Positions 17,328 to 25,389 of a stretch of 33,871 bases of DNA are shown one piece after another (position 1 is the stretch's first letter; every line of letters begins with the position of its first letter). The notes beneath the pieces are model-generated. The model was not told where the DNA came from. It saw only the letters and a list, made by a program, of their open reading frames with translations, and ran no database searches. The stretch spans positions 13,084 to 46,954 of the forward strand of contig LFTC01000030.1 in assembly GCA_001512915.1 (NCBI GenBank), written 5' to 3'. This DNA comes from Clostridiales bacterium DTU083 (lineage in GTDB: Bacteria > Bacillota > Clostridia > Caldicoprobacterales > DTU083). The position numbers and the translations under genes are program-made.

Positions 17328-18221
17328 ATGCTGGATATTTTAATGGGTGCAATCTCTTTAGGGTTGCTTTGGGCTGTCATGACAATAGGGGTATTTATCA
17401 CATATCGGATACTTAATATAGCTGATCTGACGGTAGAGGGCTCCATAGCAATGGGGGCAGCGATTGCCGCGCAGGGAATAACTTTGGGTATGAATCCCTA
17501 TGCGGCAACCCTGCTTGCTTTGATCGGAGGTATGGCAGCAGGCATGGCAACCGGATTATTGCATACTCAATTAAAAATTCCGGCATTGCTTTCTGGAATC
17601 CTGACTATGATCGCTCTCTGGTCGATTAATTTAAGAATAATGGGCAAAGCCAATATATCGCTGCTTCGCATGAATACGGTTTATACTTTGCTGGAAAATT
17701 CAGGTCTGGATAAGGCTTATGCCATCATAATTCTTGGGCTGATTGCAGTTTTTGGCATAATAACCTGCCTGTATTGGTTCTTTGGCACCGAAATCGGATG
17801 CGCAATCCGTGCTACAGGCAACAATCCCAATATGGCAAGAGCACAGGGAATAAATACCGATGTCACAATTATACTGGGCCTTATCATCAGCAACGGCTTG
17901 GTGGCTGTAAGCGGGGCTTTAATTGCACAAAGCCAGGGTTATGCTGATGTGCAAATGGGCACAGGTTCAATTGTGATTGGTCTGGCTTCTGTTATAATAG
18001 GCGAGGTGCTTTTTGGCAGGAAAAATTTCTACAGCCGGCTGGTCTCGTTGGCATTAGGCGCAGTAACCTATCGGATTATTATTGCCTTGGTGCTGAAAAT
18101 GGGTATGCCGGCCAATGATTTGAAACTGTTTACTGCCATTACTGTTGCAGTTGCGCTTTCTCTTCCGACATTAAAGGATTACTTGATTCCAATCCGCAGA
18201 TCATACAAGGGGGTGGACTGA
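17328..18221 (+). CDS. ABC importer permease, TrpY-like (BPD_transp_2 type)
   Basis: A 297-residue membrane protein with about 8-9 hydrophobic segments, of the LivH/BPD_transp_2 type. It starts MLDILMGAISLGLLWAVMT and has ADLTVEGSIAMGAA near 42-55, and the family stretch GCAIRATGNNPNMARAQGI (about 155-173), where the cytoplasmic coupling region lies. It forms the channel for the substrate delivered by the lipoprotein encoded 30 bases upstream, driven by the ATPase encoded next. AAGGAG is 14 bases before the ATG, which is long; no other start fits, because an in-frame TGA lies 9 bases upstream. Confidence 0.9.
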   Translation: MLDILMGAISLGLLWAVMTIGVFITYRILNIADLTVEGSIAMGAAIAAQGITLGMNPYAATLLALIGGMAAGMATGLLHTQLKIPALLSGILTMIALWSINLRIMGKANISLLRMNTVYTLLENSGLDKAYAIIILGLIAVFGIITCLYWFFGTEIGCAIRATGNNPNMARAQGINTDVTIILGLIISNGLVAVSGALIAQSQGYADVQMGTGSIVIGLASVIIGEVLFGRKNFYSRLVSLALGAVTYRIIIALVLKMGMPANDLKLFTAITVAVALSLPTLKDYLIPIRRSYKGVD

Positions 18222-19016
18222 TTGTTAGCAGTAAAAGATGTATATAAGTCCTTCAATCCGAATACAGTTAACGAGACAGTTGCTTTGTGCGATGTAAACT
18301 TTGAAATGAAGGAAGGGGAGTTTATAACCCTGATTGGAGGAAATGGTGCAGGCAAATCCACCCTGCTTAATTGCGTAGCTGGCGTCTACAGCGTCGACAG
18401 AGGCACTATTTTAATAGATAATGTTGACGTAACCAGGCTTCCGGAGCATAAACGGGCAGCAGTTCTTGGCAGAGTGTTTCAGGATCCCATGATGGGAACT
18501 GCTGCCAACATGGGCATTGAGGAAAACCTTGCTCTGGCTTACCGCCGGGGCAAAAGAAGAGGCCTGAGATGGGGAATTACCCGGAAAGAGAGGGAAATGT
18601 ACCGGGAACAGCTTAAATGGCTGGAACTGGGTCTTGAAGACAGATTGACCGATAAGGTAGGTCTTTTATCCGGAGGCCAGCGGCAGGCTCTTACCCTTTT
18701 GATGGCGACACTAAAAAAACCTAAGCTTTTGCTGCTGGATGAACATACAGCAGCCCTCGATCCAAAAACAGCACAGAAAGTGCTGGAAATTACCGATCGC
18801 CTGATTAGGGAGCATAACCTGACTACTATGATGGTAACCCATAATATGAGGGATGCCATAAAGTATGGCAATCGTCTTATTATGATGCATGAAGGACGGA
18901 TTATTTTGGATATAGAAGGGGAAGAAAAGAAAAAACTAACTGTTGAAAGCCTGCTCAAGCGTTTCGGCCGCATAAAGGGCGAAGAATTTGCCAATGACCG
19001 GGCTTTGCTTTCTTAA
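18222..19016 (+). CDS. ABC importer ATPase, TrpZ-like
   Basis: A 264-residue ATP-binding subunit. Walker A GGNGAGKST (39-47), Q-loop FQDP (86-89), signature LSGGQ (149-153), Walker B LLLLDEHTAALDP (169-181) and the H-loop THNM (H207) are all present. DEH in place of the commoner DEP is usual in this subfamily. The start is a TTG directly after the permease stop (TGATTG), with GGGGGTGG just before, so translation is likely coupled. It powers the importer formed with the two preceding gene products. Confidence 0.92.
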   Translation: MLAVKDVYKSFNPNTVNETVALCDVNFEMKEGEFITLIGGNGAGKSTLLNCVAGVYSVDRGTILIDNVDVTRLPEHKRAAVLGRVFQDPMMGTAANMGIEENLALAYRRGKRRGLRWGITRKEREMYREQLKWLELGLEDRLTDKVGLLSGGQRQALTLLMATLKKPKLLLLDEHTAALDPKTAQKVLEITDRLIREHNLTTMMVTHNMRDAIKYGNRLIMMHEGRIILDIEGEEKKKLTVESLLKRFGRIKGEEFANDRALLS

Positions 19017-19047
19017 TACTTATTGCAATTGTTAAAAAGGAGCATCA

Positions 19048-20244
19048 TTGGATATGGACAAAAGAGTTCCTTTATTGGAACTGCAGGGCAGAATGAACCG
19101 ATTTAGAAAAAGAATGGATTTATATTACCCAGATTGGAACTGGGTAATTATTTTCAGTAAAGTTAATCAGTACTATTTTACGGGAACCATGCAGGACGGC
19201 ATGCTGATAATTCCAAACGATGATGAGCCGGTATTCTGGGTTCGGCGGAGTTACGAAAGAGCCTTGGACGAATCATATTTTCCCGATATCAGGCCGATGA
19301 GAAGCTATAGTGATGCAGCCTCATCCATATCGAAGGTTCCGGATGTACTGTATACCGAAACCGGCATTGTGCCATATGCTATGCTGCAAAGACTGCAAAA
19401 ATACATTCCATTCAGGCAGATCAAATCGGCAGATAATGCAATAATGGCCGTCCGGGCAGTAAAAAGCGGGTACGAGCTTGGGATAATAAAAAAAGCTGGC
19501 AGAATACACCAAAGAATATTGGAACAGCGGGTTCCGGAACTGCTGGAAGAAGGAATGAGCGAAAGCGATCTGGCAATCAGGCTGTTTAATGTATTGATGG
19601 AAGAAGGACATCACGGATTTGCAAGGTTTGGAATGTTCGATACTCATTTGGGTATAGGGCAATTGGGTTTCGGTGAGAGTTCTTTGTATCCTACTTATTT
19701 TGACGGACCTGGCGGCAATTACGGCATGAGTCCTGCCATGCCTTTCTGGGGCAGCAAGGAAAGAAGGCTGAAAAAAGGGGATCTGGTATTTGTTGATGTG
19801 ACATTTGGCTTGGATGGATATCATACAGATAAGACTATGAACTATATGTTTGGTGCCCCTATAGCGGATGAAGCGGTAGAAGTTCATCAGCGCTGCATTG
19901 AACTTCAAAGGAAGGCTGCCTCTCTATTGGTGCCGGGAGCTGTGCCGGCAGATATATATAATGAAATAATTAAGGAATTGGATGCCGAATTTCTTGAACA
20001 TTTCATGGGCTATGGAAATCAGAAGGTGAGATTCATCGGTCATGGCGTCGGTCTGCAAATAGATGAAGCTCCTGTTATAGCAGCTGGCTTCACTGAACCC
20101 TTGGAGGAAAACATGGTCATTGCTCTGGAGCCTAAAAGAGGTGTTCCAGGTATCGGCCTTATGGGGACGGAAAATACCTGGCTGGTTACAAGTGAAGGAG
20201 GGCGCAGCATAACAGGAGACAGCCCAGGTTTGCTGCTCGTATAA
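19048..20244 (+). CDS. M24 family metallopeptidase (Xaa-Pro aminopeptidase-like)
   Basis: A 398-residue cytoplasmic protein with a creatinase-type N-terminal domain (about 10-135) and a pita-bread M24 domain (about 145-390). All five metal ligands are present: D250 (FVDVT), D261 (HTDKT), H332 (GHGVG), E361 (ALEPK) and E375 (GTENTW), so two-metal catalysis is likely. Relatives cleave X-Pro peptides or related bonds. It starts 31 bases after the ABC ATPase gene with no terminator between, so it probably belongs to the T-box operon and may help free amino acids from peptides. AAGGAG (19037-19042) is 5 bases before the TTG at 19048; the ATG at 19054 is an equally possible start. Confidence 0.88.
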   Translation: MDMDKRVPLLELQGRMNRFRKRMDLYYPDWNWVIIFSKVNQYYFTGTMQDGMLIIPNDDEPVFWVRRSYERALDESYFPDIRPMRSYSDAASSISKVPDVLYTETGIVPYAMLQRLQKYIPFRQIKSADNAIMAVRAVKSGYELGIIKKAGRIHQRILEQRVPELLEEGMSESDLAIRLFNVLMEEGHHGFARFGMFDTHLGIGQLGFGESSLYPTYFDGPGGNYGMSPAMPFWGSKERRLKKGDLVFVDVTFGLDGYHTDKTMNYMFGAPIADEAVEVHQRCIELQRKAASLLVPGAVPADIYNEIIKELDAEFLEHFMGYGNQKVRFIGHGVGLQIDEAPVIAAGFTEPLEENMVIALEPKRGVPGIGLMGTENTWLVTSEGGRSITGDSPGLLLV

Positions 20245-20282
20245 ATATTTTACTACTTGTATAATTGCTGATAAAGTGATAC

Positions 20283-20288
20283 TATAAT
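20283..20288 (+). promoter_or_regulatory. Possible -10 box before the pyridoxal kinase-like gene
   Basis: A TATAAT stands 45 bases before the gene, but no good -35 box is at the right distance (TTGTAT at 20257 is 20 bases away). A weak promoter for the following four genes is possible. Confidence 0.3.
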
Positions 20289-20333
20289 ACGAAAATGCTT
20301 TTTTAGTGGATACATATATCAGGGGAGGTAGTA

Positions 20334-21191
20334 ATGAACAGACAAAAAAGAGTAGCAGCCGTACATGACATATCCTGTTTTGGCAGGTGTTCCCTTACTG
20401 TGGCTTTGCCAATTATTTCAGCTGCAGGCATTGAATGCGCAGTGGTTCCTACTGCGGTCTTATCCACTCATACAGGGGGGATTGACGGCTATACATTTCA
20501 TGATTTGACCGATGAGATCATGCCGATTGTTCAGCATTGGAAACAGCTGAATCTCAGGTTTGATGCAATTTATACCGGTTATTTGGGTTCTTTTAGGCAA
20601 TTGGATATTGTATCAGCCATGTTTGATCTGCTGGGCTCCGGCAACACCTTTAAGATAGTGGATCCTGTAATGGCTGATAACGGGGTTTTATATAAATCCT
20701 TTTCCCCTGATTTCCCCAAGGGAATGAGGAAGCTTTGTGAAAAAGCTGATATAATTATACCGAATATAACTGAAGCTGTTTTTTTACTGGATGAACCTTA
20801 TAAAGAAGGCCCTTACACCCGGGAGTACATAGAGAGTTTGCTTAAAAAACTTGCAGAGATCGGAGCAAAGCAAATAGTGCTCACGGGAGTGTATTTTGAT
20901 AATGAGCAGCTGGGAGCTGCGGTTTATGATTGCAAAAGCGGTCAAATTGATTATTCCTTTGCCGGCTGGATAGAAGGCTACTATCATGGCACGGGCGACG
21001 TGTTTGGCAGTGCTTTCGTAGCAGCATTGCTCAGCGGCTGCAGTTTGGCCCAGGCCAACGCAGAAGCTGTTAAGTTCACGGTTGACAGCATCGCCAGAAC
21101 CAAAGCAGCCGGCACGGATATCAGGTTTGGGGTAGATTTTGAAAACGGGCTGGGAGAATTTGCAGCCAGACTGATGAAATGCAAGGGGTAG
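20334..21191 (+). CDS. Pyridoxamine/pyridoxal kinase (PfkB-like, PdxY/PdxK type)
   Basis: A 285-residue ribokinase-fold enzyme that phosphorylates pyridoxal-type vitamers with ATP. It begins with VHDISCFGRCSL (10-21) and has VVPTAVLSTHTGG (37-49), DPVMADNG (110-117), NITEA (144-148) and the anion-hole/catalytic HGTGDVFG (218-225, catalytic D222). These fit PdxY/PdxK rather than ThiD, which has a different N-terminus. A GGGGAGGT site precedes the ATG. The metN start lies 20 bases after the stop, so the kinase and metNIQ are probably one transcript; many methionine enzymes use PLP, but the functional link is inference. Confidence 0.88.
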   Translation: MNRQKRVAAVHDISCFGRCSLTVALPIISAAGIECAVVPTAVLSTHTGGIDGYTFHDLTDEIMPIVQHWKQLNLRFDAIYTGYLGSFRQLDIVSAMFDLLGSGNTFKIVDPVMADNGVLYKSFSPDFPKGMRKLCEKADIIIPNITEAVFLLDEPYKEGPYTREYIESLLKKLAEIGAKQIVLTGVYFDNEQLGAAVYDCKSGQIDYSFAGWIEGYYHGTGDVFGSAFVAALLSGCSLAQANAEAVKFTVDSIARTKAAGTDIRFGVDFENGLGEFAARLMKCKG

Positions 21192-21210
21192 GCAGGGGTG
21201 AAACTGATAA

Positions 21211-22227
21211 ATGAGCGATGATCTTCCAATAATTAAAATAGAAGGTTTGAGTAAGGCCTTTCAAGGGCCGGATGGAGAATTCTTTGCCCTGGAAGATATT
21301 AATTTAGAGATAAAAAGCGGTGAAATATTCGGCATAATTGGGATGAGCGGGGCCGGTAAAAGTACTCTTGTCAGATGTATTAATTTTCTGGAGCGGCCCA
21401 CTCAAGGCACCGTTTATTTTGATGGGCAGAATCTGTCAGATCTGACCAAAAAAGAGCTATATAAGATCAGGCAGTCTATCGGCATGATATTTCAGCAATT
21501 TAATCTGCTCATGCAAAGGAATGTTTTGGGAAATGTATGTTTTCCCCTGGAAATAGCCGGAGTGGAAAAGGATCAGGCTGTTGAAAGGGCAAAAGAATTA
21601 TTGTCCATGGTAGGGCTGTCTGACAAAACATATGCCTACCCTTCACAGTTATCCGGAGGTCAGCAGCAGAGGGTTGCCATAGCAAGAGCCTTAGCCACTA
21701 ATCCCAAGGTACTCTTGTGTGATGAAGCCACCAGCGCTTTGGATCCGGCAACCACAAAAGATGTACTAATGCTGCTTAAGGACATAAATAAAAATCTGGG
21801 AATTACGATAGTAATAATAACCCATGAAATGAAGGTTATTGAGGAAATCTGCAACAGAGTGGCTATAATCGATAAGAGCCGGATTGCCGAAGTTGGAAGC
21901 GTTGAGGAAGTATTCACCAGGCCTAAAACTGCTGCCGCAAAGCGGTTGGTATTTCCTGAAGAGCATTCCATTGAAATGGTTCCCGGCAAGCGATGCTGCC
22001 GGATCGTATTTAACGGCAATTCATCCTTCGAGCCGATTATAGCAGGAATGGTTCTGGATTTCCGTCAGCCTGTCAATATTCTATTTGCAGATACTAAGAA
22101 TATTGACGGGAAAGCATTTGGGCAAATGGTTATTCAATTGCCTGACAATGAACTTACCGCCAGCAGGATGATGGAATACCTGCGGGCAAAGAACCTGACA
22201 GTTGAGGAGGTAGATGGCTATGTTTGA
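21211..22227 (+). CDS. metN: Methionine ABC importer ATPase
   Basis: A 338-residue ATPase of the methionine importer. Walker A GMSGAGKST (44-52), Q-loop FQQF (94-97), signature LSGGQQQR (147-154), Walker B VLLCDEATSALDP (167-179) and TH in the H-loop (H205) are all present. The C-terminal part (about 262-335) matches the NIL domain, which binds methionine and gives trans-inhibition in MetN. AGGGGTG lies 10 bases upstream of the ATG. The last codons overlap metI. No S-box riboswitch precedes it. Confidence 0.93.
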   Translation: MSDDLPIIKIEGLSKAFQGPDGEFFALEDINLEIKSGEIFGIIGMSGAGKSTLVRCINFLERPTQGTVYFDGQNLSDLTKKELYKIRQSIGMIFQQFNLLMQRNVLGNVCFPLEIAGVEKDQAVERAKELLSMVGLSDKTYAYPSQLSGGQQQRVAIARALATNPKVLLCDEATSALDPATTKDVLMLLKDINKNLGITIVIITHEMKVIEEICNRVAIIDKSRIAEVGSVEEVFTRPKTAAAKRLVFPEEHSIEMVPGKRCCRIVFNGNSSFEPIIAGMVLDFRQPVNILFADTKNIDGKAFGQMVIQLPDNELTASRMMEYLRAKNLTVEEVDGYV

Positions 22228-22879
22228 TCCGGAAGTATGGATTATGCTTGGGCGCGGATTGCTGGAGTCCCTTTATATGACCCTGGTTTCCACAGCGTTG
22301 GCTTACCTGCTTGGGCTTCCGATGGGCATAGCCATGGTAGTAACAGATAAGGAAGGCATATACCCTCGTGAGAGGTTTAATTGGATTTTAGGATTAATAA
22401 TAAACTTATTCCGTTCCATACCATTTTTAATACTTCTGATAATGGTATTACCTGTAACCCGGGCGATTGTGGGAACGACAATAGGCACCAATGCTACTAT
22501 AGTGCCTTTGGTAATAGCAGCTGCTCCTTTTATAGCGCGGCTGGTCGAGTCTTCCCTCAAGGAAGTTGATAAGGGGGTGATCGAGGCCGCCCAGTCCATG
22601 GGGGCCTCATCTATGCAGATCATCACCAAGGTATTGCTGCCTGAAGCCCGCCCATCCCTTATTGTCGGTGCTGCCATAGCTGTTACTACAATTTTAAGCT
22701 ACTCCGCCATGGCTGGTTTTGTTGCCGGAGGCGGTTTGGGAGATATTGCCATCCGCTATGGCTACCACCGTTATCAGACCGATATTATGCTTGTTACTGT
22801 GGTTTTGCTTGTGCTTATTGTGCAAGTGCTGCAGGAGGCGGGCATGAGGCTGGCAAGGCTTGGTGATAAACGGAAATGA
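22220..22879 (+). CDS. metI: Methionine ABC importer permease
   Basis: A 219-residue membrane protein with five hydrophobic segments, the MetI size. The EAA-type coupling loop EVDKGVIEAAQSMGASS (quoted in part) is in the middle, and YSAMAGFVAGGGLGDIAIRYG near residue 160-180 is typical of MetI. The ATG at 22220 is preferred because GAGGAGG (22204-22210) is 9 bases before it; the ATG at 22214 would leave only 3. It overlaps metN by 8 bases, so translation is coupled. Confidence 0.92.
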   Translation: MFDPEVWIMLGRGLLESLYMTLVSTALAYLLGLPMGIAMVVTDKEGIYPRERFNWILGLIINLFRSIPFLILLIMVLPVTRAIVGTTIGTNATIVPLVIAAAPFIARLVESSLKEVDKGVIEAAQSMGASSMQIITKVLLPEARPSLIVGAAIAVTTILSYSAMAGFVAGGGLGDIAIRYGYHRYQTDIMLVTVVLLVLIVQVLQEAGMRLARLGDKRK

Positions 22880-22928
22880 TTTTGATATTATAAAATTCTG
22901 AATTCTAATAAGTTGGGGGTATAAGATA

Positions 22929-23738
22929 ATGAAAAGAACATTGGCTGTTATCCTGATAGCAATCCTGTCATTTTCACTTCTGGCAGGCTGCGGCAAATCA
23001 GGTGATGATAAAAAGATTGTTGTAGGAGCAACACCTACACCTCATGGAGAAATTCTGGAAGTTGCCAAGGAAGTACTGGCAGAGCAGGGTTATGAACTGG
23101 AAATCAATGAGTTTACCGAATATGCACAGCTCAACCCGGCATTGGATGCAGGGGATTTGGATGCAAATTATTTCCAGCATCAGCCTTACCTGGATGATTT
23201 TAATGCCAAGAATAACACCAACCTGGTATCTATCGGAGGCATTCATTACGAACCCCTGGGCCTTTATCCCGGCAAGACTTCCTCAATTGAAGAAATCCAG
23301 GACGGAGCCCAGATTGCTGTACCCAACGATACCACTAATGAAGCCAGAGCCTTATTGCTTCTGCAGGATGCAGGCCTGATCAAGCTGGATCCGGATGCAG
23401 GTCTGGAAGCTACCAAAATGGATATTATAGAAAACCCGAAAAACCTGGAAATTGTGGAAATTGAGGCAGCTCAGCTGGCCCGTGCTCTTGAGGACGTTGA
23501 CATGGCGGTTATTAACGGAAACTATGCTCTTCAAGCCGGATTGAACGCTGCTACAGATGCATTGGCCAAGGAAGAAAAAGACTCTTTGGCAGCCACTACT
23601 TACGTAAATATAGTTGCTGTAAGAGAAGAAGATAAAGACAACGAAAAACTAAAGGCCTTGGTTGATGCGCTGAAGAGTGATAAAGTAAAAGAATTCATAG
23701 AAGAAAAGTATAAAGGCGCAGTTGTAGTAATGGACTAG
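22929..23738 (+). CDS. metQ: Methionine-binding lipoprotein
   Basis: A 269-residue lipoprotein of the NlpA/MetQ family, anchored outside the membrane through Cys21 (lipobox LLAGC). Family stretches are clear: VVGATPTPHGEIL (about 31-43), EFTEYAQLNPALDAGDLDANYFQHQPYL (quoted in part, about 55-83), IAVPNDTTNEARALLLLQ and VINGNYA. It delivers methionine to MetNI. GGGGGT lies 8 bases before the ATG. It ends the metNIQ operon at a strong terminator. Confidence 0.93.
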   Translation: MKRTLAVILIAILSFSLLAGCGKSGDDKKIVVGATPTPHGEILEVAKEVLAEQGYELEINEFTEYAQLNPALDAGDLDANYFQHQPYLDDFNAKNNTNLVSIGGIHYEPLGLYPGKTSSIEEIQDGAQIAVPNDTTNEARALLLLQDAGLIKLDPDAGLEATKMDIIENPKNLEIVEIEAAQLARALEDVDMAVINGNYALQAGLNAATDALAKEEKDSLAATTYVNIVAVREEDKDNEKLKALVDALKSDKVKEFIEEKYKGAVVVMD

Positions 23739-23750
23739 GCATATAAAAGC

Positions 23751-23785
23751 AAAGAGCTGTGATTTTGAATCACAGCTCTTTTTTC
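23751..23785. terminator. Bidirectional terminator between metQ and citrate synthase
   Basis: A 14-bp perfect stem (23751-23764 and 23768-23781) with a 3-base loop, followed by T runs in both directions. It serves metQ on the + strand and citrate synthase on the - strand; the citrate synthase stop (23770-23772) lies inside the stem. Confidence 0.85.
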
Positions 23786-25152
23786 GTTCGTTTTTCTATG
23801 GGGATATATTCTCTTATGGGCATCACGCTCTTGTATGAAGGCCGGATTATCTTTCCGGAATTAATCAGTTCTTCAATGCGGTGAGCACTCCAGCCTGCTA
23901 TGCGGGACACTGCAAATATGGGAGTATATAATTCCAGCGGCAGACCCAGCATGCTGTAAACCAAGCCGCTGTAAAAGTCGATATTGGCGCTGACGCCTTT
24001 GTAAATTTTTCTCTTTTTTGCTATCAGCTCGGCTGCCAGTTTTTCCACCCTGTTATAGAGATCAAACTCTTCAGTTAATCCTTTCTCCTTGCTTAATTCC
24101 TCCAGAAAACCTTTTAATATATTTGCCCTGGGATCTGAGAGAGAGTATACAGCATGTCCCATGCCGTAAATCAGGCCGGAACGATCGAAGGCTTTTTTAT
24201 CCAGTAAGGCAGTGAGATATTCTATAATCTGTTCTTCATCATTCCAGTCGGAAACATTCTTCTTCAGGTCTTCAAACATTTGAACGACCTTTATGTTTGC
24301 CCCTCCATGCCGCGGACCTTTAAGCGAACCCAGTGATGCTGCTATGGTGGAATAGGTGTCGGTGGCCGATGAAGTCACCACATGGGTGGTGAAGGTGGAG
24401 TTATTGCCGCCCCCATGTTCTGCATGCAGCACCAATGCAATATCCAGAATACGTGCTTCCAGTTCGGTATATTTACTGTCCGGACGAAGCAGATGAAGGA
24501 TGTTTTCCGCAGTCGATAAATCAGGCCTTGGAGTGTGTATAACCAGGCTTTGGCCATCATGGTAATGCTTGTATGCCTGATACCCGTACACGGAAAACAT
24601 GGGGAACAGGGCAATCAGCTGAAGTGACTGCCTTAATACATTTGGTATGGAAATATCGTCGGCATATGTGTCATATGCATAAAGTGTCAGAACGCTGCGG
24701 GCCAGGGTATTCATCATATCTTTGCTCGGGGCTTTCATTATAATATCCCTGACGAAATTGGTAGGCAGAGTACGATAACGGGCCAGCAGCTGCTTAAAAT
24801 CATCCAGCTCTTCTGCCGTCGGCAGCTCGCCAAACAAGAGGAGATAAGCAACTTCCTCATAACAGGAATATCCTTTTTCAATTGCTCCTTTTACAATATC
24901 CTCTATATCATATCCCCGATAATATAGCTTTCCATGGCAGGGAACGGTTTCGCCTTTTTCATTTACGGCAGTAGCCACAATTTCGCTGATTTCTGTAAGG
25001 CCGGTCAATACACCTCTTCCCTTTAAATCTCGCAAACCTCGTTTTACATCATATTTTTCATAAAGTGATGTATCAATTGGTCCATTTTTCATACAAAGTT
25101 CCGAGAGAGCAAGAATTTCCGGAGTTATTTCTGAATAACGAGATTTAGACAT
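23770..25152 (-). CDS. gltA: Citrate synthase (citrate/2-methylcitrate synthase)
   Basis: A 460-residue enzyme joining acetyl-CoA and oxaloacetate. Catalytic positions are present: H282 in GPRHGGAN, H333 in GMGHAVY and D392 in IDFYSG; LHAEHGGGNNSTF (242-254) is the conserved helix start. It is the Si-type fold, not the unrelated Re-type enzyme of some clostridia. GHAVY has Ala where GHRVY is usual. The N-terminus has about 60 extra residues compared with short bacterial forms. AAAGGAG precedes the ATG. It stands alone, with its own promoter and terminator; no other TCA-cycle gene is near, so it may serve glutamate synthesis. A methylcitrate role is not excluded. Confidence 0.92.
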   Translation of the reverse strand: MSKSRYSEITPEILALSELCMKNGPIDTSLYEKYDVKRGLRDLKGRGVLTGLTEISEIVATAVNEKGETVPCHGKLYYRGYDIEDIVKGAIEKGYSCYEEVAYLLLFGELPTAEELDDFKQLLARYRTLPTNFVRDIIMKAPSKDMMNTLARSVLTLYAYDTYADDISIPNVLRQSLQLIALFPMFSVYGYQAYKHYHDGQSLVIHTPRPDLSTAENILHLLRPDSKYTELEARILDIALVLHAEHGGGNNSTFTTHVVTSSATDTYSTIAASLGSLKGPRHGGANIKVVQMFEDLKKNVSDWNDEEQIIEYLTALLDKKAFDRSGLIYGMGHAVYSLSDPRANILKGFLEELSKEKGLTEEFDLYNRVEKLAAELIAKKRKIYKGVSANIDFYSGLVYSMLGLPLELYTPIFAVSRIAGWSAHRIEELINSGKIIRPSYKSVMPIREYIPIEKRTKKEL

Positions 25153-25250
25153 AGAACACTCTCCTTTCAGCTTAGATTACAATTTATACGACAGTGAGAT
25201 TAAGAGGGGAAAGTTGACCGCCGATGAGTTCATAGTTTAAGATTTAATAA

Positions 25251-25280
25251 ATTATACTATTATTCAGGTAAATATGTCAA
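25251..25280 (-). promoter_or_regulatory. Promoter of citrate synthase
   Basis: On the minus strand TTGACA (25280-25275), an 18-base spacer and TATAAT (25256-25251), about 100 bases before the start. Confidence 0.75.
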
Positions 25281-25315
25281 AGTCTGTTTTTGTCGATTTA
25301 ACCTGCTGCTGTTCC

Positions 25316-25342
25316 TTGTATTCTTCTGCGTGTCATTATAAA
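25316..25342 (+). promoter_or_regulatory. Possible promoter of galE
   Basis: TTGTAT (25316-25321) and TATAAA (25337-25342) with a short 15-base spacer, about 48 bases before the galE start. Confidence 0.35.
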
Positions 25343-25389
25343 ATAGGAAATAATGCACATCAATGGCAGTAGTGAAAGGAATGTTTTAT

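Noticed and set aside
19321-19908. A 195-codon open frame on the minus strand inside the M24 peptidase gene
   Set aside because: It is antisense to a gene with all catalytic residues intact and resembles no family; similar antisense frames occur at 1693-2148 and 18539-18994.
20245-21210. S-box (SAM) riboswitch for metNIQ
   Set aside because: No S-box core or terminator is seen before the kinase gene, and the gap before metN is only 19 bases.
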